DNA of 64,000 bases from JANRLJ01 sp033762735 (GTDB lineage: Bacteria > Chloroflexota > Anaerolineae > Aggregatilineales > Phototrophicaceae): the NCBI GenBank assembly GCA_033762735.1, contig JANRLJ010000179.1, positions 1-64,000 of the forward strand. The letters run 5' to 3'. Positions 54,733 to 64,000 of the stretch are shown here, piece by piece; within the stretch, counting starts at the first letter, position 1; every line of letters begins with the position of its first letter. The position numbers and the translations under genes were made by a program. The notes under the pieces were generated by a model. The model worked only from the letters and a program-made list of their open reading frames with translations, was not told where the DNA came from and did no database searches.

Positions 54733-56295
54733 TTACCCGCCGATGCTGACCGTGCGGAAGTCCGTCTGGCCGGGGAAGGGGTGCATCTCCAGACCCTGAA
54801 CGCTGCTGTTGGCCGCACCGATCACGGACGCGAACCAGGGAATGATGATCGGACCGCGCTCGGCAAAAATCTGGCTGATCTGGTTGTAGATTTCTGCACG
54901 TGCTGCCGTATCGGTGGTCACGGCAGCCTGCGCCACCAGTTCATCCAGTTCGGCGTCGCTGAAGTGCGATTCGTTGTAGATGCCGTCGGTGATATAGGCT
55001 TCGGTCAGGTAGCCCTGCGGCACGGGACGGTCGCCCCAGCCGGTGATGCCCAGATCAACTTCCAGCCATTCCGTATCGGCATAATACACATTTTCCGGGC
55101 GCAGCAGGATATTCACGTCGATGCAGCCTTCCGCCCACTGCTGCTGCAGAGAGGTCGCCAGCGCTTCGTAGTTGAACGAATCCACCACGTAGAAATCGGT
55201 CGAGAGGCGTTCTTCGCCTGTCGCTTCCAGGATCAGAGCGCAGGCCGCTTCGGGGTCGTACTGCGGCTGTTCGAGGTCTGACGCAAAGAAATCGCTGTAG
55301 AGGGGGCCGATGGGGTCGTTGTTTCCCAGCACACCGTACCCCTGCTGCACCACGTCCAGCAGTTCCTGGCGGTTGGTTGCCAGCTTGAAGGCCTGGCGAA
55401 CGCGCACGTCTTCACCGAGGGCACCTGCGTCGGAGCGGATACGGATGACCGGATGCTGATTGGTTGGCACCTGCAAAATCGTGACCGTGCCTTCGCTTTC
55501 CAGCGTCGCCACCTGATCGACATTCAGCTTGAAGATGAAGTCCACCGCGCCGCTGCGGAGCGCATCCACCTGCGCCAGCGAGTCTTCGATGAACACGAAT
55601 TCCAGTCCATCGAGCAGGGGAGCGCCCTCCTGCCAGTAGTTTTCGTTGCGGGTGAACGTCGCGCCCACGCCGGGGTTATAGGCCGACAGCACGAACGGCC
55701 CCGTCCCATTGAACCCGCCCAGGCCGCCATCGTCACCGATGACGTTGGGTGTTTCCGTGCCATCTTTGAGGATGGAGGCGAAACGCGACCCGACGCCGTA
55801 GAGGAAATCGGCATTGACCGAGGGGAGGGTGAACACCACTGTGCTCTCGTCCGGTGCGCTCACTTCAAACTCGCCCAGCAGACCGAGCGCGGGTGAACCA
55901 ATACTTTGCAGACGATTAAACGTAAACACCACATCCGCCGAGGTAAAGGGCGAACCATCGTGGAACGTCGCGCCTTCCACCAGCGTGAAGGTATAGGTCA
56001 GGCCGTCGTCCGACACTGTCCATTCCGTTGCCAGATTCGGCGCAAGCGTGCTGTCGGGGCGGATTTCGATCAGATAGTCGTAGATATTGCGGTTAAAGAG
56101 AACTTCGGGGTCGTTGCTGCCCGTCGCCGGGTCGAGGTTGATCGGCTCATTCAGGCCGACTCGCAGAACACCGCCGCCACCCTGCGCGGCTGCGGTACTG
56201 ATGGACAGCGTGAATAAGATCATGAGGATGGCAGAGGTGTACATCAGGCGTGATGCGCCACTTCTGCCCGTGAGAAAAGCGTTGTTCAAAAACAT
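54733..56295 (-). CDS. Extracellular solute-binding protein, family 5 (peptide/nickel ABC transporter)
   Basis: A 520-residue periplasmic-type binding protein. The signal peptide (hydrophobic LMYTSAILMILFTLSIS, cleavage near TAAAQ) has no lipobox cysteine, so it seems not to be a lipoprotein. The SBP_bac_5 signature is seen in LRVGLNEPINLDP, LAPNLATEWTVSDDGLTYTF and FHDGSPFTSADVVFTFNR. The ligand, probably a peptide or other polar organic solute, cannot be deduced. ATG 56295 follows GGAGA. It is the first gene of the transporter operon. Confidence 0.92.
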   Translation of the reverse strand: MFLNNAFLTGRSGASRLMYTSAILMILFTLSISTAAAQGGGGVLRVGLNEPINLDPATGSNDPEVLFNRNIYDYLIEIRPDSTLAPNLATEWTVSDDGLTYTFTLVEGATFHDGSPFTSADVVFTFNRLQSIGSPALGLLGEFEVSAPDESTVVFTLPSVNADFLYGVGSRFASILKDGTETPNVIGDDGGLGGFNGTGPFVLSAYNPGVGATFTRNENYWQEGAPLLDGLEFVFIEDSLAQVDALRSGAVDFIFKLNVDQVATLESEGTVTILQVPTNQHPVIRIRSDAGALGEDVRVRQAFKLATNRQELLDVVQQGYGVLGNNDPIGPLYSDFFASDLEQPQYDPEAACALILEATGEERLSTDFYVVDSFNYEALATSLQQQWAEGCIDVNILLRPENVYYADTEWLEVDLGITGWGDRPVPQGYLTEAYITDGIYNESHFSDAELDELVAQAAVTTDTAARAEIYNQISQIFAERGPIIIPWFASVIGAANSSVQGLEMHPFPGQTDFRTVSIGG

Positions 56296-56495
56296 GAGAC
56301 GTTCTCCGCTAAGGGGTGAGGTTATCGAAATGGGGTGAAGGTCGAATTGTCCGAATTCACCCTGGTCGAAAGGCCACGCGACCCGCTTGCATCGCAGGAA
56401 ACGAGATGCCGGCAGTTACCATCTGGAGAGAAGAGGATGCAGCGCATCTGGATCGTTCAGCGCGGGCGTAAAAACACCCATTTCAGGCGCGAACG

Positions 56496-58502
<2,007 letters not shown>

Positions 58503-58504
58503 GA

Positions 58505-59287
58505 CTAGGCCTGGCTCCATTTGGGGGTGCGTTTCTGCATAAACGCCGCGATGCCTTCCTGGGCGTCGTCCCCAGCGCGAAGGTCAGCCAGCAGTTTTGC
58601 CCGGAACTCGACGGTCTGCTCCGGCGGTTTCCCTGCGATTTCCGTCAGCAGCGCTTTGCAGGCGCGGATGGCCGCCGGGCTGCACTGGCGTAGGTCGTTG
58701 AGCAGGATCGTCATGTGATCGTCCAGCACATCGAAGGGGATGACATCATGCACCAGCCCGTATTCCTTCGCCTGTTCTGCTGTGAAGCGCCGTCCGGTCA
58801 GCATCAGTTCACGGGTGCGCGTGATGCCGATGCGCTGCGCTACATAAGTTGAGATGAAGGCAGGCGCGATGCCCAGCCGCACCTCCGGCAGTCCCATCAC
58901 AAGCTGGGTGCTGGCAATCGCAATATCGCTGACGCACACCAGACCAAAGCCACCGCCCATCGCCGCGCCTTCCACCCGCGCCACGACCACCTGCGGCGCA
59001 GTATTCACGGCGATCAGCAGCCGTTCAAAGTCGTATTCGTAATCGGGCACACCGCCGCTGCCGCTGAAGGCCTGGCGCATCTCGTTCAGGTCGCCCCCGG
59101 CGCAGAACGTCCCGCCCGCGCCAGACAGCACAACGGCGCGGATCGTCGCATCCTCGCGCAGCGAAGCGAACGCCGCCGAAAGATCGCGCACCATCTGCTG
59201 ATTGAGCGCGTTTTTGACTTCCGGGCGGTTCATCGTCACATAGGCAAAGGGTGGTTCAAGGCGTACATCAACCGTTGTTAATGTCAT
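58505..59287 (-). CDS. Enoyl-CoA hydratase/isomerase (crotonase) family
   Basis: A 260-residue crotonase. The oxyanion-hole segments are FCAGGDL (61-67) and GAAMGGGFGL (107-116); a Glu in GLPEVRLGI occupies the position of a catalytic acid. In similar operons the enzyme hydrates 3-methylglutaconyl-CoA or isohexenylglutaconyl-CoA, the product of the biotin carboxylase step. ATG 59287 has GAGGT upstream; an in-frame codon at 59299 is less likely. It is immediately upstream of the carboxylase gene, suggesting linked steps. Confidence 0.92.
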   Translation of the reverse strand: MTLTTVDVRLEPPFAYVTMNRPEVKNALNQQMVRDLSAAFASLREDATIRAVVLSGAGGTFCAGGDLNEMRQAFSGSGGVPDYEYDFERLLIAVNTAPQVVVARVEGAAMGGGFGLVCVSDIAIASTQLVMGLPEVRLGIAPAFISTYVAQRIGITRTRELMLTGRRFTAEQAKEYGLVHDVIPFDVLDDHMTILLNDLRQCSPAAIRACKALLTEIAGKPPEQTVEFRAKLLADLRAGDDAQEGIAAFMQKRTPKWSQA

Positions 59288-59463
59288 AAATGACCTCAAA
59301 AGGAAGGGTAATCGAATCTAAATTTGGTTAATGGCATCAAGAGTATCGCCTGAAAGCGTCCAGTGCAAACGTTGAACACCGAAACACTTATCATCTGTTT
59401 GGTTGGCGCTTCTTCGCCACAGGGATAGAATGCGGCAAAATACTGCACAGGAAGGGGAAAATC

Positions 59464-59874
59464 ATGTCGCTTGAACTCAACAGCCCTGAATTTCTGGAAC
59501 GCATCAACGAGGCTTATTACGTCTGGTTTGCCACTGTGCGCGAGGACGGAATGCCGCAGCCGACGCCCGTCTGGTTCGTGTATGAGAACGATAGCTTTCT
59601 GATCTACAGTTCGCCGAAGGCACAGAAGGTCAAAAATGTGCAGCAGAACGGGAAAGTGGCGCTGACCTATGCCAGTGACCCACACGCGGATGACTATGTG
59701 GTCGTGATGGGTGAGGCGACGATTGACCCAACCGTGCCGCCTGTCGATCAGAACGCTGCGTATCTGGTGAAGTACGATGCCGGAATTGTCGATCTGGGTA
59801 TGACGCGAGAAAGTTTCACGGCGCGCTTTTCAACCGCGATTCGGGTGCGTCCTTTGAAGGTTCGGGGAGACTGA
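59464..59874 (+). CDS. Pyridoxamine 5'-phosphate oxidase-like (F420/FMN-dependent) protein
   Basis: A 136-residue split-barrel flavin-binding protein, similar in pattern to the TIGR03667 (Rv3369) group: ERINEAYYVWFATVREDGMPQPTPVWFVY, then a segment DSFLIYSSPKAQKVKNVQQN and VVVMGEATID. Members bind F420 or FMN and reduce unknown substrates. A purine-rich GGAAGGGG precedes ATG 59464. It is a lone plus-strand gene between two minus-strand groups. Confidence 0.85.
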   Translation: MSLELNSPEFLERINEAYYVWFATVREDGMPQPTPVWFVYENDSFLIYSSPKAQKVKNVQQNGKVALTYASDPHADDYVVVMGEATIDPTVPPVDQNAAYLVKYDAGIVDLGMTRESFTARFSTAIRVRPLKVRGD

Positions 59875-59876
59875 TA

Positions 59877-59924
59877 CGCCCTCATTCCCCTGACTCCCCT
59901 CTCCCTCAGGTAGAAGGGGGAGGC
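59877..59924. repeat. Intergenic repeat related to that at 48035-48095
   Basis: Starting 2 bases after the stop codon at 59874, this has CGCCCTCA and then CCCCTCTCCCTCAGG, as at 48045-48087, followed by an imperfect inverted arm AGAAGGGGGAG. Confidence 0.45.
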
Positions 59925-59968
59925 AATGCACGATATAAAAAATAGACTCAAGACATCAGCCTATTGAT

Positions 59969-60466
59969 TTACTCAATGCGGAGCTCGCTGTGTGCGCCGA
60001 CGATATACGTCACCTCATTCGCCACCGACAGCGAGTAGTTGTCGCCTTCGTCCCGTTGGGTCATATCGGGGAAAATCCGCAGCGTCAGGTCGTTGTCGAA
60101 GCGGACGGTCAGATCAAGGCCGGGGCGCAGCAGTTCAACGCCGCTGATCTTCGCTCCGATCAGCCGCTTTAACCCGGTGACGATGCGGCCACGCGGGGCG
60201 TTGCTGTCGTTCCAACTGGCGAGGACTTCATCAGATGAATCCAGCCGCCAGGGGCAGTATTCCAGATACAGGACGAACTCGCCCCGGAATTTGTGTTCAT
60301 CCGGTGATAGCTTGACGTTGGGGTAGGGCAGGGGTTTGTCGCGCGGGACTTTCGCGCCGATGTCGAGGCTTGCCAGTGAACCCACCGCCCCGGCCATGAC
60401 GTTCCAGCATTCCAGCCCGACAAGCTGCTGAAGTGCATTTTCAAAATCTGTGATCTGTTCACACAT
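59969..60466 (-). CDS. Conserved-looking cytosolic protein of unknown function
   Basis: A 165-residue protein with no recognised motif, mixed alpha/beta composition and no signal peptide or membrane segment. It contains FVLYLEYCPWRL, GLKRLIGAKISGVELL and LDLTVRFDNDLTLRIFPD. ATG 60466 (MCEQITDF) is preferred over TTG 60499, which has no Shine-Dalgarno. The domain size and strand-rich pattern are loosely like small stand-alone immunity-type proteins, but this is a weak impression. It lies 57 bases downstream of the AtuA C-terminal-domain gene on the same strand. Confidence 0.6.
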   Translation of the reverse strand: MCEQITDFENALQQLVGLECWNVMAGAVGSLASLDIGAKVPRDKPLPYPNVKLSPDEHKFRGEFVLYLEYCPWRLDSSDEVLASWNDSNAPRGRIVTGLKRLIGAKISGVELLRPGLDLTVRFDNDLTLRIFPDMTQRDEGDNYSLSVANEVTYIVGAHSELRIE

Positions 60467-60523
60467 TGGATAGACAACAGGAATAATGAGCAACGGCAAT
60501 TTTACTCTGCCTTATTGCGACTG

Positions 60524-60829
60524 TCACCACTCCATGTAGAGCAGCGCCTCCGCCAGCGATTTGCCCAGGCCGTCGATTCGCAGCGAGCGCGTGCCGCCGC
60601 CGTCGAGTGCGCCGTGCATGACAAAATTCAGCGCTTCGATGTTGTCCAGTTCATAGCGGATGACCTCCCCTTTGACCAGATTGCCCATGTGGGATTTGAC
60701 GCGCTCGGCGGTGAGGTTGGCTTTCAAATCCTGATAGGCCTCCGATGAACGGGCGATCACGCTCACATTGGCGATGTCGCCTTTGTCCCCGGAACGCCCG
60801 TAGGCCAGGTCATAGAGTCGTCTGGTCAT
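60524..60829 (-). CDS. AtuA-like C-terminal (ferredoxin-fold) domain protein
   Basis: A 101-residue protein that matches the small C-terminal domain usually fused to AtuA-type proteins: LAYGRSGDKGDIANVSVIAR at the start and a region ending DGLGKSLAEALLYMEW. Here it is encoded by a separate gene, 92 bases after the atuA-type gene. ATG 60829 has GGAG 11 bases upstream. It should form a complex with the AtuA-type protein. The catalytic role of the AtuA family is not established. Confidence 0.82.
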   Translation of the reverse strand: MTRRLYDLAYGRSGDKGDIANVSVIARSSEAYQDLKANLTAERVKSHMGNLVKGEVIRYELDNIEALNFVMHGALDGGGTRSLRIDGLGKSLAEALLYMEW

Positions 60830-60862
60830 CGTGTTTTGATCTCCACAACAAAAACAATTGAA

Positions 60863-60889
60863 CCACGAAGGCACAAAGGACACAAAGCT
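60863..60889. repeat. Intergenic 9-base periodic repeat, copy 2
   Basis: Three 9-base units (CCACGAAGG, CACAAAGGA, CACAAAGCT) lie between the two AtuA-related genes. The same period and CnCnAAGr pattern occur at 45986-46012. Confidence 0.6.
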
Positions 60890-60921
60890 ATTGATGAATT
60901 CTGACGTACATGGCGGTTAAG

Positions 60922-62280
60922 CTACACCTCAAAATACGTGATTTCCGGCTTTACATGCGCTCTTGAAATCAGTGTCGGCCATAGACCCAGCACGATGCGC
61001 GGCTCTGCGCCGACGGTTGTGCCAGAAACGCTCATGCCCGCCGGGCCGCTCAGACCGTTGTTCATCATCAGACGCACCGCCTGTTTGAGCGTGTCCGCGT
61101 CCTTCGCGGTGAACATCACCCGCAGTACAATTTCCATCGGATCGTCGGGCAGCGGAGCGATGCTCCCATACAGACTGTTGAAGCCCAGGTAGTGATAGTC
61201 GATGCGCTCAATCGGCAGCTTCGCCCAGGTCGCTTCGATCATCTGCTTCATCTGCTCGGCCTTTTTCCACGCCTGCGGCCAGCCAATGGTGAAGATCAGT
61301 TCGCGTAGATAGCCTTCCACGCGCCCCAGGTTCAGCTTGAGCTTTTCAGGGCGCGGCTTGCCCCGAACGCCGCTCACGCGCACCTGATTGAGGCCGACTT
61401 CTTCCAATCGGAGCGAGGTGAAATCCGCCACCACATCCGGCGTGATATAGCTGCGCGGGTCGTGGACTTCGTACAAAAGCTGTTCCTTTACGGTCGCGCT
61501 CGACACACAACCGGGCGTATCGGGCGTTTTGGTCAGGATGAACGAGCCGTCTTCTTCGATATGCGCGATGGGGTAGCCTAGGAAGGGAAGGTCATGCGCG
61601 TCGATGGTATCGATCAGCGCGAGACTGTTGCCGCCGACCACCTGCCCGGTGCATTCCAGCAAATGCCCCGCGACAATGCCCGATGCCAGCCGATCCCAAT
61701 CCTCCCATGACCAGCCATAATGGGCGATCATGGGCGCGAGATAAAGGCAGGGGTCAGCCACGCGCCCCGTAATCACCATATCCGCGCCGTTTCGCAGCGC
61801 TTCCACAATCGGCGCGGCACCAAGATAGACGTTGGCGTTGACGATCATCTTTTCCGCGAGGTCCAACGCTGCCCCTGTTTCCAGATGGGACAATGCCTCG
61901 CCTGCTGCCTGCAACTCGGCCAGGCGCGGTTGCATATCATCGCCCGTGACCGCCGCGATTTTGATGCCCGTAAGCCCCATTTTCGCGGCCACGTCGCGCA
62001 CCATTTCCGCCGCGCCCAGTGGATTTAACCCGCCGCCGTTGCTGATGAGCGGGATTTTGCGCTTGAAGGCTTCGGGCAAAATCTGCTGCGCGATGATGCG
62101 CAGGTCAAAGGTATAGCCGCGCTTGGGGTCGCTCAGCCGATCCTTTTGCAAAATCGCCAGCGTGAGTTCCGCCAGCGCCTCGAAGCACACGACATCGACA
62201 TGCCCGCCCGTAATCATGGGCAGCGCCTTCAGCACATCGTCCCCGTAAAAGCCCTCAGCAGAACCGATTCGGTAAGTCAT
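60922..62280 (-). CDS. AtuA family (DUF1446) acyclic terpene utilisation protein
   Basis: A 452-residue protein of the AtuA/DUF1446 family. The start MTYRIGSAEGFYGDD, the block GHVDVVCFEALAELT, LISNGGGLNP, VTGRVADPCLYLAPM and LECTGQVVGGNS are all typical. In Pseudomonas atuA lies in the citronellol/geraniol catabolic cluster with acyl-CoA dehydrogenase, geranyl-CoA carboxylase and hydratase genes; its reaction is unknown. The usual C-terminal ferredoxin-fold domain is in the next gene. ATG 62280 has GGGAG 10 bases upstream. It lies 24 bases after the candidate immunity gene. Confidence 0.9.
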   Translation of the reverse strand: MTYRIGSAEGFYGDDVLKALPMITGGHVDVVCFEALAELTLAILQKDRLSDPKRGYTFDLRIIAQQILPEAFKRKIPLISNGGGLNPLGAAEMVRDVAAKMGLTGIKIAAVTGDDMQPRLAELQAAGEALSHLETGAALDLAEKMIVNANVYLGAAPIVEALRNGADMVITGRVADPCLYLAPMIAHYGWSWEDWDRLASGIVAGHLLECTGQVVGGNSLALIDTIDAHDLPFLGYPIAHIEEDGSFILTKTPDTPGCVSSATVKEQLLYEVHDPRSYITPDVVADFTSLRLEEVGLNQVRVSGVRGKPRPEKLKLNLGRVEGYLRELIFTIGWPQAWKKAEQMKQMIEATWAKLPIERIDYHYLGFNSLYGSIAPLPDDPMEIVLRVMFTAKDADTLKQAVRLMMNNGLSGPAGMSVSGTTVGAEPRIVLGLWPTLISRAHVKPEITYFEV

Positions 62281-62304
62281 AGGTTATTGGCTCCCGACGT
62301 TGCA

Positions 62305-62694
62305 TCAGGCATAAGCATCGATCATTTCATCCACTGCGGCGCGGAACCAATCCCAGAATGTCTCATGGATATGATCGACCTCATCCCCTGATGAAGCGAA
62401 AAGATGCACAATGAGGACTGAACTGGTGGTGTACTCCTGGCTTTGCACCACGAGACAGGCAACATCATCATTATCCATCCGCCGCGCAAATGGGAGGAGT
62501 ACGTTCCCGCTGTAAAGCTGGCGCAGTACCGAAAACAAATCCTGGCATTCCTCCGCTTCAAGAAATCGCCAGGGGGTAAGGTTGGTGAGACCAAGATCGA
62601 AAACTTTGTAATAAGCATTTGGAAGGTCAAAGTGCATCTTCTGAACTTCAACCGGAAGCTGATTTTTTTGAAGCATACCTTCTCTACCAATCAC
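62305..62694 (-). CDS. Putative immunity protein (SUKH/SMI1-KNR4-like)
   Basis: A 129-residue soluble protein. It shows a pattern seen in stand-alone immunity proteins of polymorphic toxins: an N-terminal LPNAYYKVFDLGLTNLTPWRF, the segment LLPFARRMDNDDVACLVV (67-83), a VLIVHLFASSGDE strand and the C-terminal FWDWFRAAVDEMI. The gene begins at GTG 62694, overlapping the upstream toxin-like gene as GTGA; ATG 62676 is an alternative start. Position directly after a toxin-domain gene supports the immunity role. The SUKH-like assignment is from memory of similar sequences, not from a search. Confidence 0.6.
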   Translation of the reverse strand: MIGREGMLQKNQLPVEVQKMHFDLPNAYYKVFDLGLTNLTPWRFLEAEECQDLFSVLRQLYSGNVLLPFARRMDNDDVACLVVQSQEYTTSSVLIVHLFASSGDEVDHIHETFWDWFRAAVDEMIDAYA

Positions 62695-63101
62695 TCTTGT
62701 TCGTCAGGTGGCATGGCAGGACGTTGTGCTGTGCCAAAGGGTGGAAGCGGTTCGGGACGTTGATTTTGCGTGCGATGCATCAGGGCTTCGCCCCACGTTT
62801 TTGCTTCTCCAAACCGTCGGGCTTTTATCATAATCGCTGGCAACGGTTCGGTAAATTCACGAATGACAACCGGAATTTGTTCAATTGCAAGTTCCTGAGC
62901 TACCGCCACCCTGGTATTGTCAATGGTCGTCAGCCCTTCGGGCGTCCTTACGACATTGACAGGATTGTCGGGATCATCCACAAAGCCTTTTGTACGCATA
63001 CTTGCTCTCAACTTCTGTGCTCGTGAATTACCGCCTGCGGTTCTCTGACTAAAGCGAAGGTCAAAAGGTGATACAAGCTGCCGCTCCGGTGAATTTTCCA
63101 T
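62691..63101 (-). CDS. Stand-alone toxin-like domain (ParB-like fold), candidate nuclease toxin
   Basis: A 136-residue protein consisting of a ParB-like domain that usually forms the C-terminal toxin tip of large secreted polymorphic toxins. Visible landmarks are SPFDLRFSQRTAGG (11-24), LRASMRTKGF (31-40), VNVVRTPEGLTTIDNTRVAVA (two adjacent blocks, 48-68), a PLPAIMI segment and KTWGEALMHRTQ (101-112) followed by a Pro-rich tail. There is no signal peptide and no upstream delivery domain, so it is free-standing. The ATG lies 1 base after the acyl-CoA dehydrogenase stop, and the stop overlaps the immunity-like gene. A non-toxic regulatory function is possible. Confidence 0.6.
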   Translation of the reverse strand: MENSPERQLVSPFDLRFSQRTAGGNSRAQKLRASMRTKGFVDDPDNPVNVVRTPEGLTTIDNTRVAVAQELAIEQIPVVIREFTEPLPAIMIKARRFGEAKTWGEALMHRTQNQRPEPLPPFGTAQRPAMPPDEQE

Positions 63102-63102
63102 C

Positions 63103-64000
63103 TCAGCGCGGGTTCATGTTCTCCAGCTTAGCGATAATGCCGAGCATGACCTCGTCTGCGCCGCCGCCAATCGAGGTAAGGCGTGCATCGCGGAAATAGC
63201 GCGAGATCGGCGTTTCTTCCATGTAGCCCATCCCCCCGTAGAATTGCAGACACGTATCGGCTACTTCACGCATCAAGCGCCCGGCCTTGAGCTTGCACAT
63301 GCTGGCGATGCGCGTGACTTCCTGACCATCTGCGCCTGCTTCGATCAGGGCCGCACAATGGTAATTCAGATGCTTGGCGGCTTCAATTTCCGTCAGCAGT
63401 TCGCTCAGCTTAAACTGAATCCACTGATTGGCGATCAACGGTTTGCCGAAGGCTCCGCGCTCCTGTGTGTACTTAATCGTGTCGCGGACGGCCAGTTCTG
63501 CCCCGGCCACCCCGCCTATCGCGCCGACCAGTCGCTCCACCTGGAACTGCTCCATCTGGTAATAGAAGCCCATGCCTTCCTCACCGATGCGGTTTTCCAC
63601 CGGGACGCGCACATTCTCGAACGACAGCACGGCGGTATCGCTGCTGTGGTTGCCGAGCTTTTTCAGCTTGCGGCTGACGCTGAAACCGGGGAGATTGGTC
63701 GGGACGATGATGAGCGACATGCCCCTGTAGCCTGTGCCGGGAGAGGTACGCGCCAGCAGGCAAAGCCAGTCGGCCTGGGTGCCATTGGTGATGTATATCT
63801 TGCTGCCGTTGATGACGTATTCGTCCCCGTCCTGTTCGGCGCGGGTGATGATGCTGGCAACATCTGACCCGGCATTGGGTTCGGTGACGGCAATCGAAGC
63901 CACCATCTCGCCGCGAATAGCAGGCGCAAGATAGCGCTGCTTAAGGGCTTCGCTGCCATGCCGTGCCAGTGCGGGAGTCGCCATGTCGGTTTGCACCAGA
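63103..64000 (-). CDS. Acyl-CoA dehydrogenase, N-terminal part outside the window
   Basis: The C-terminal 298 residues or so of a flavin-dependent acyl-CoA dehydrogenase; the frame is open to the window edge. The FAD-binding and substrate segments include VTEPNAGSDVASI, YITNGTQADWL, the middle beta-domain, YTQERGAFGKPLIANQ (FAD contacts) and CLQFYGGMGYMEETPISR ending in DARLTSIGGGADEVM. Such enzymes oxidise acyl-CoA to enoyl-CoA and pass electrons to ETF. Linked to atuA, carboxylase and hydratase genes, it may be the citronellyl-CoA or isovaleryl-CoA-type dehydrogenase. Confidence 0.9.
   Translation of the reverse strand, partial: LVQTDMATPALARHGSEALKQRYLAPAIRGEMVASIAVTEPNAGSDVASIITRAEQDGDEYVINGSKIYITNGTQADWLCLLARTSPGTGYRGMSLIIVPTNLPGFSVSRKLKKLGNHSSDTAVLSFENVRVPVENRIGEEGMGFYYQMEQFQVERLVGAIGGVAGAELAVRDTIKYTQERGAFGKPLIANQWIQFKLSELLTEIEAAKHLNYHCAALIEAGADGQEVTRIASMCKLKAGRLMREVADTCLQFYGGMGYMEETPISRYFRDARLTSIGGGADEVMLGIIAKLENMNPR

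Overview
The window looks like a chromosomal segment of a free-living, GC-rich Chloroflexota bacterium (Anaerolineae-like). The main support is a block of very large membrane proteins of the 'Chlor_Arch_YYY' (DUF2298/TIGR03662-like) and Agl23 (TIGR03663-like) families, which are typically paired in Chloroflexota and some archaea. A compact IF-2 and many short Chloroflexota-style membrane or secreted proteins agree with this. No phage, insertion sequence, CRISPR array or rRNA was seen. One tRNA (Gly, CCC) is present.

Layout. 1-2.0 kb: the end of a phosphohexomutase gene with its terminator, and a methyltransferase. 2.0-9.7 kb (minus): a translation and RNA-metabolism cluster nusA - ylxR - infB - rbfA - nrnA - truB - ribF. 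nusA has its own promoter and a leader hairpin, a terminator-like hairpin separates nusA from ylxR, and rimP is missing from its usual place. 9.7-31.6 kb (minus): a run of ten closely spaced genes, apparently one transcription unit of about 22 kb. It encodes a flippase-like protein, a GT4 glycosyltransferase, a methyltransferase, four GT-C-type membrane proteins (one fused to a YYY domain), a separate YYY protein, and an ECF sigma/anti-sigma pair. It probably builds and exports a surface glycan or glycoprotein. 31.7-35.2 kb: a secreted parallel beta-helix protein. 35.2-36.5 kb: the tRNA and ribosomal protein L25/CTC. 36.5-39.1 kb: gyrA.

39.5-49.8 kb: a secreted TPR protein, a penicillin-acylase-family Ntn hydrolase, a small membrane protein, a single-pass orphan protein, biotin ligase, a HIT hydrolase, a thiolase, a DUF1349 protein, a methyltransferase and an FmdB zinc ribbon. 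50-56.3 kb: a peptide-type ABC transporter operon (binding protein, permease, fused double ATPase, GNAT acetyltransferase, second permease). 56.5-64 kb: an acyl-CoA catabolic region (biotin-dependent carboxylase alpha subunit, enoyl-CoA hydratase, AtuA split into two genes, acyl-CoA dehydrogenase) resembling parts of the acyclic-terpene or leucine pathways. A candidate toxin/immunity gene pair is embedded between the acyl-CoA dehydrogenase and atuA.

The most interesting points are the giant GT-C/YYY operon with its own sigma factor, the stand-alone ParB-like toxin domain and SUKH-like immunity gene in a metabolic operon, the nusA leader, a possible small RNA near 35.2 kb, and two intergenic 9-base-periodic repeats. 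All function calls come from reading motifs by eye; no database search was run.
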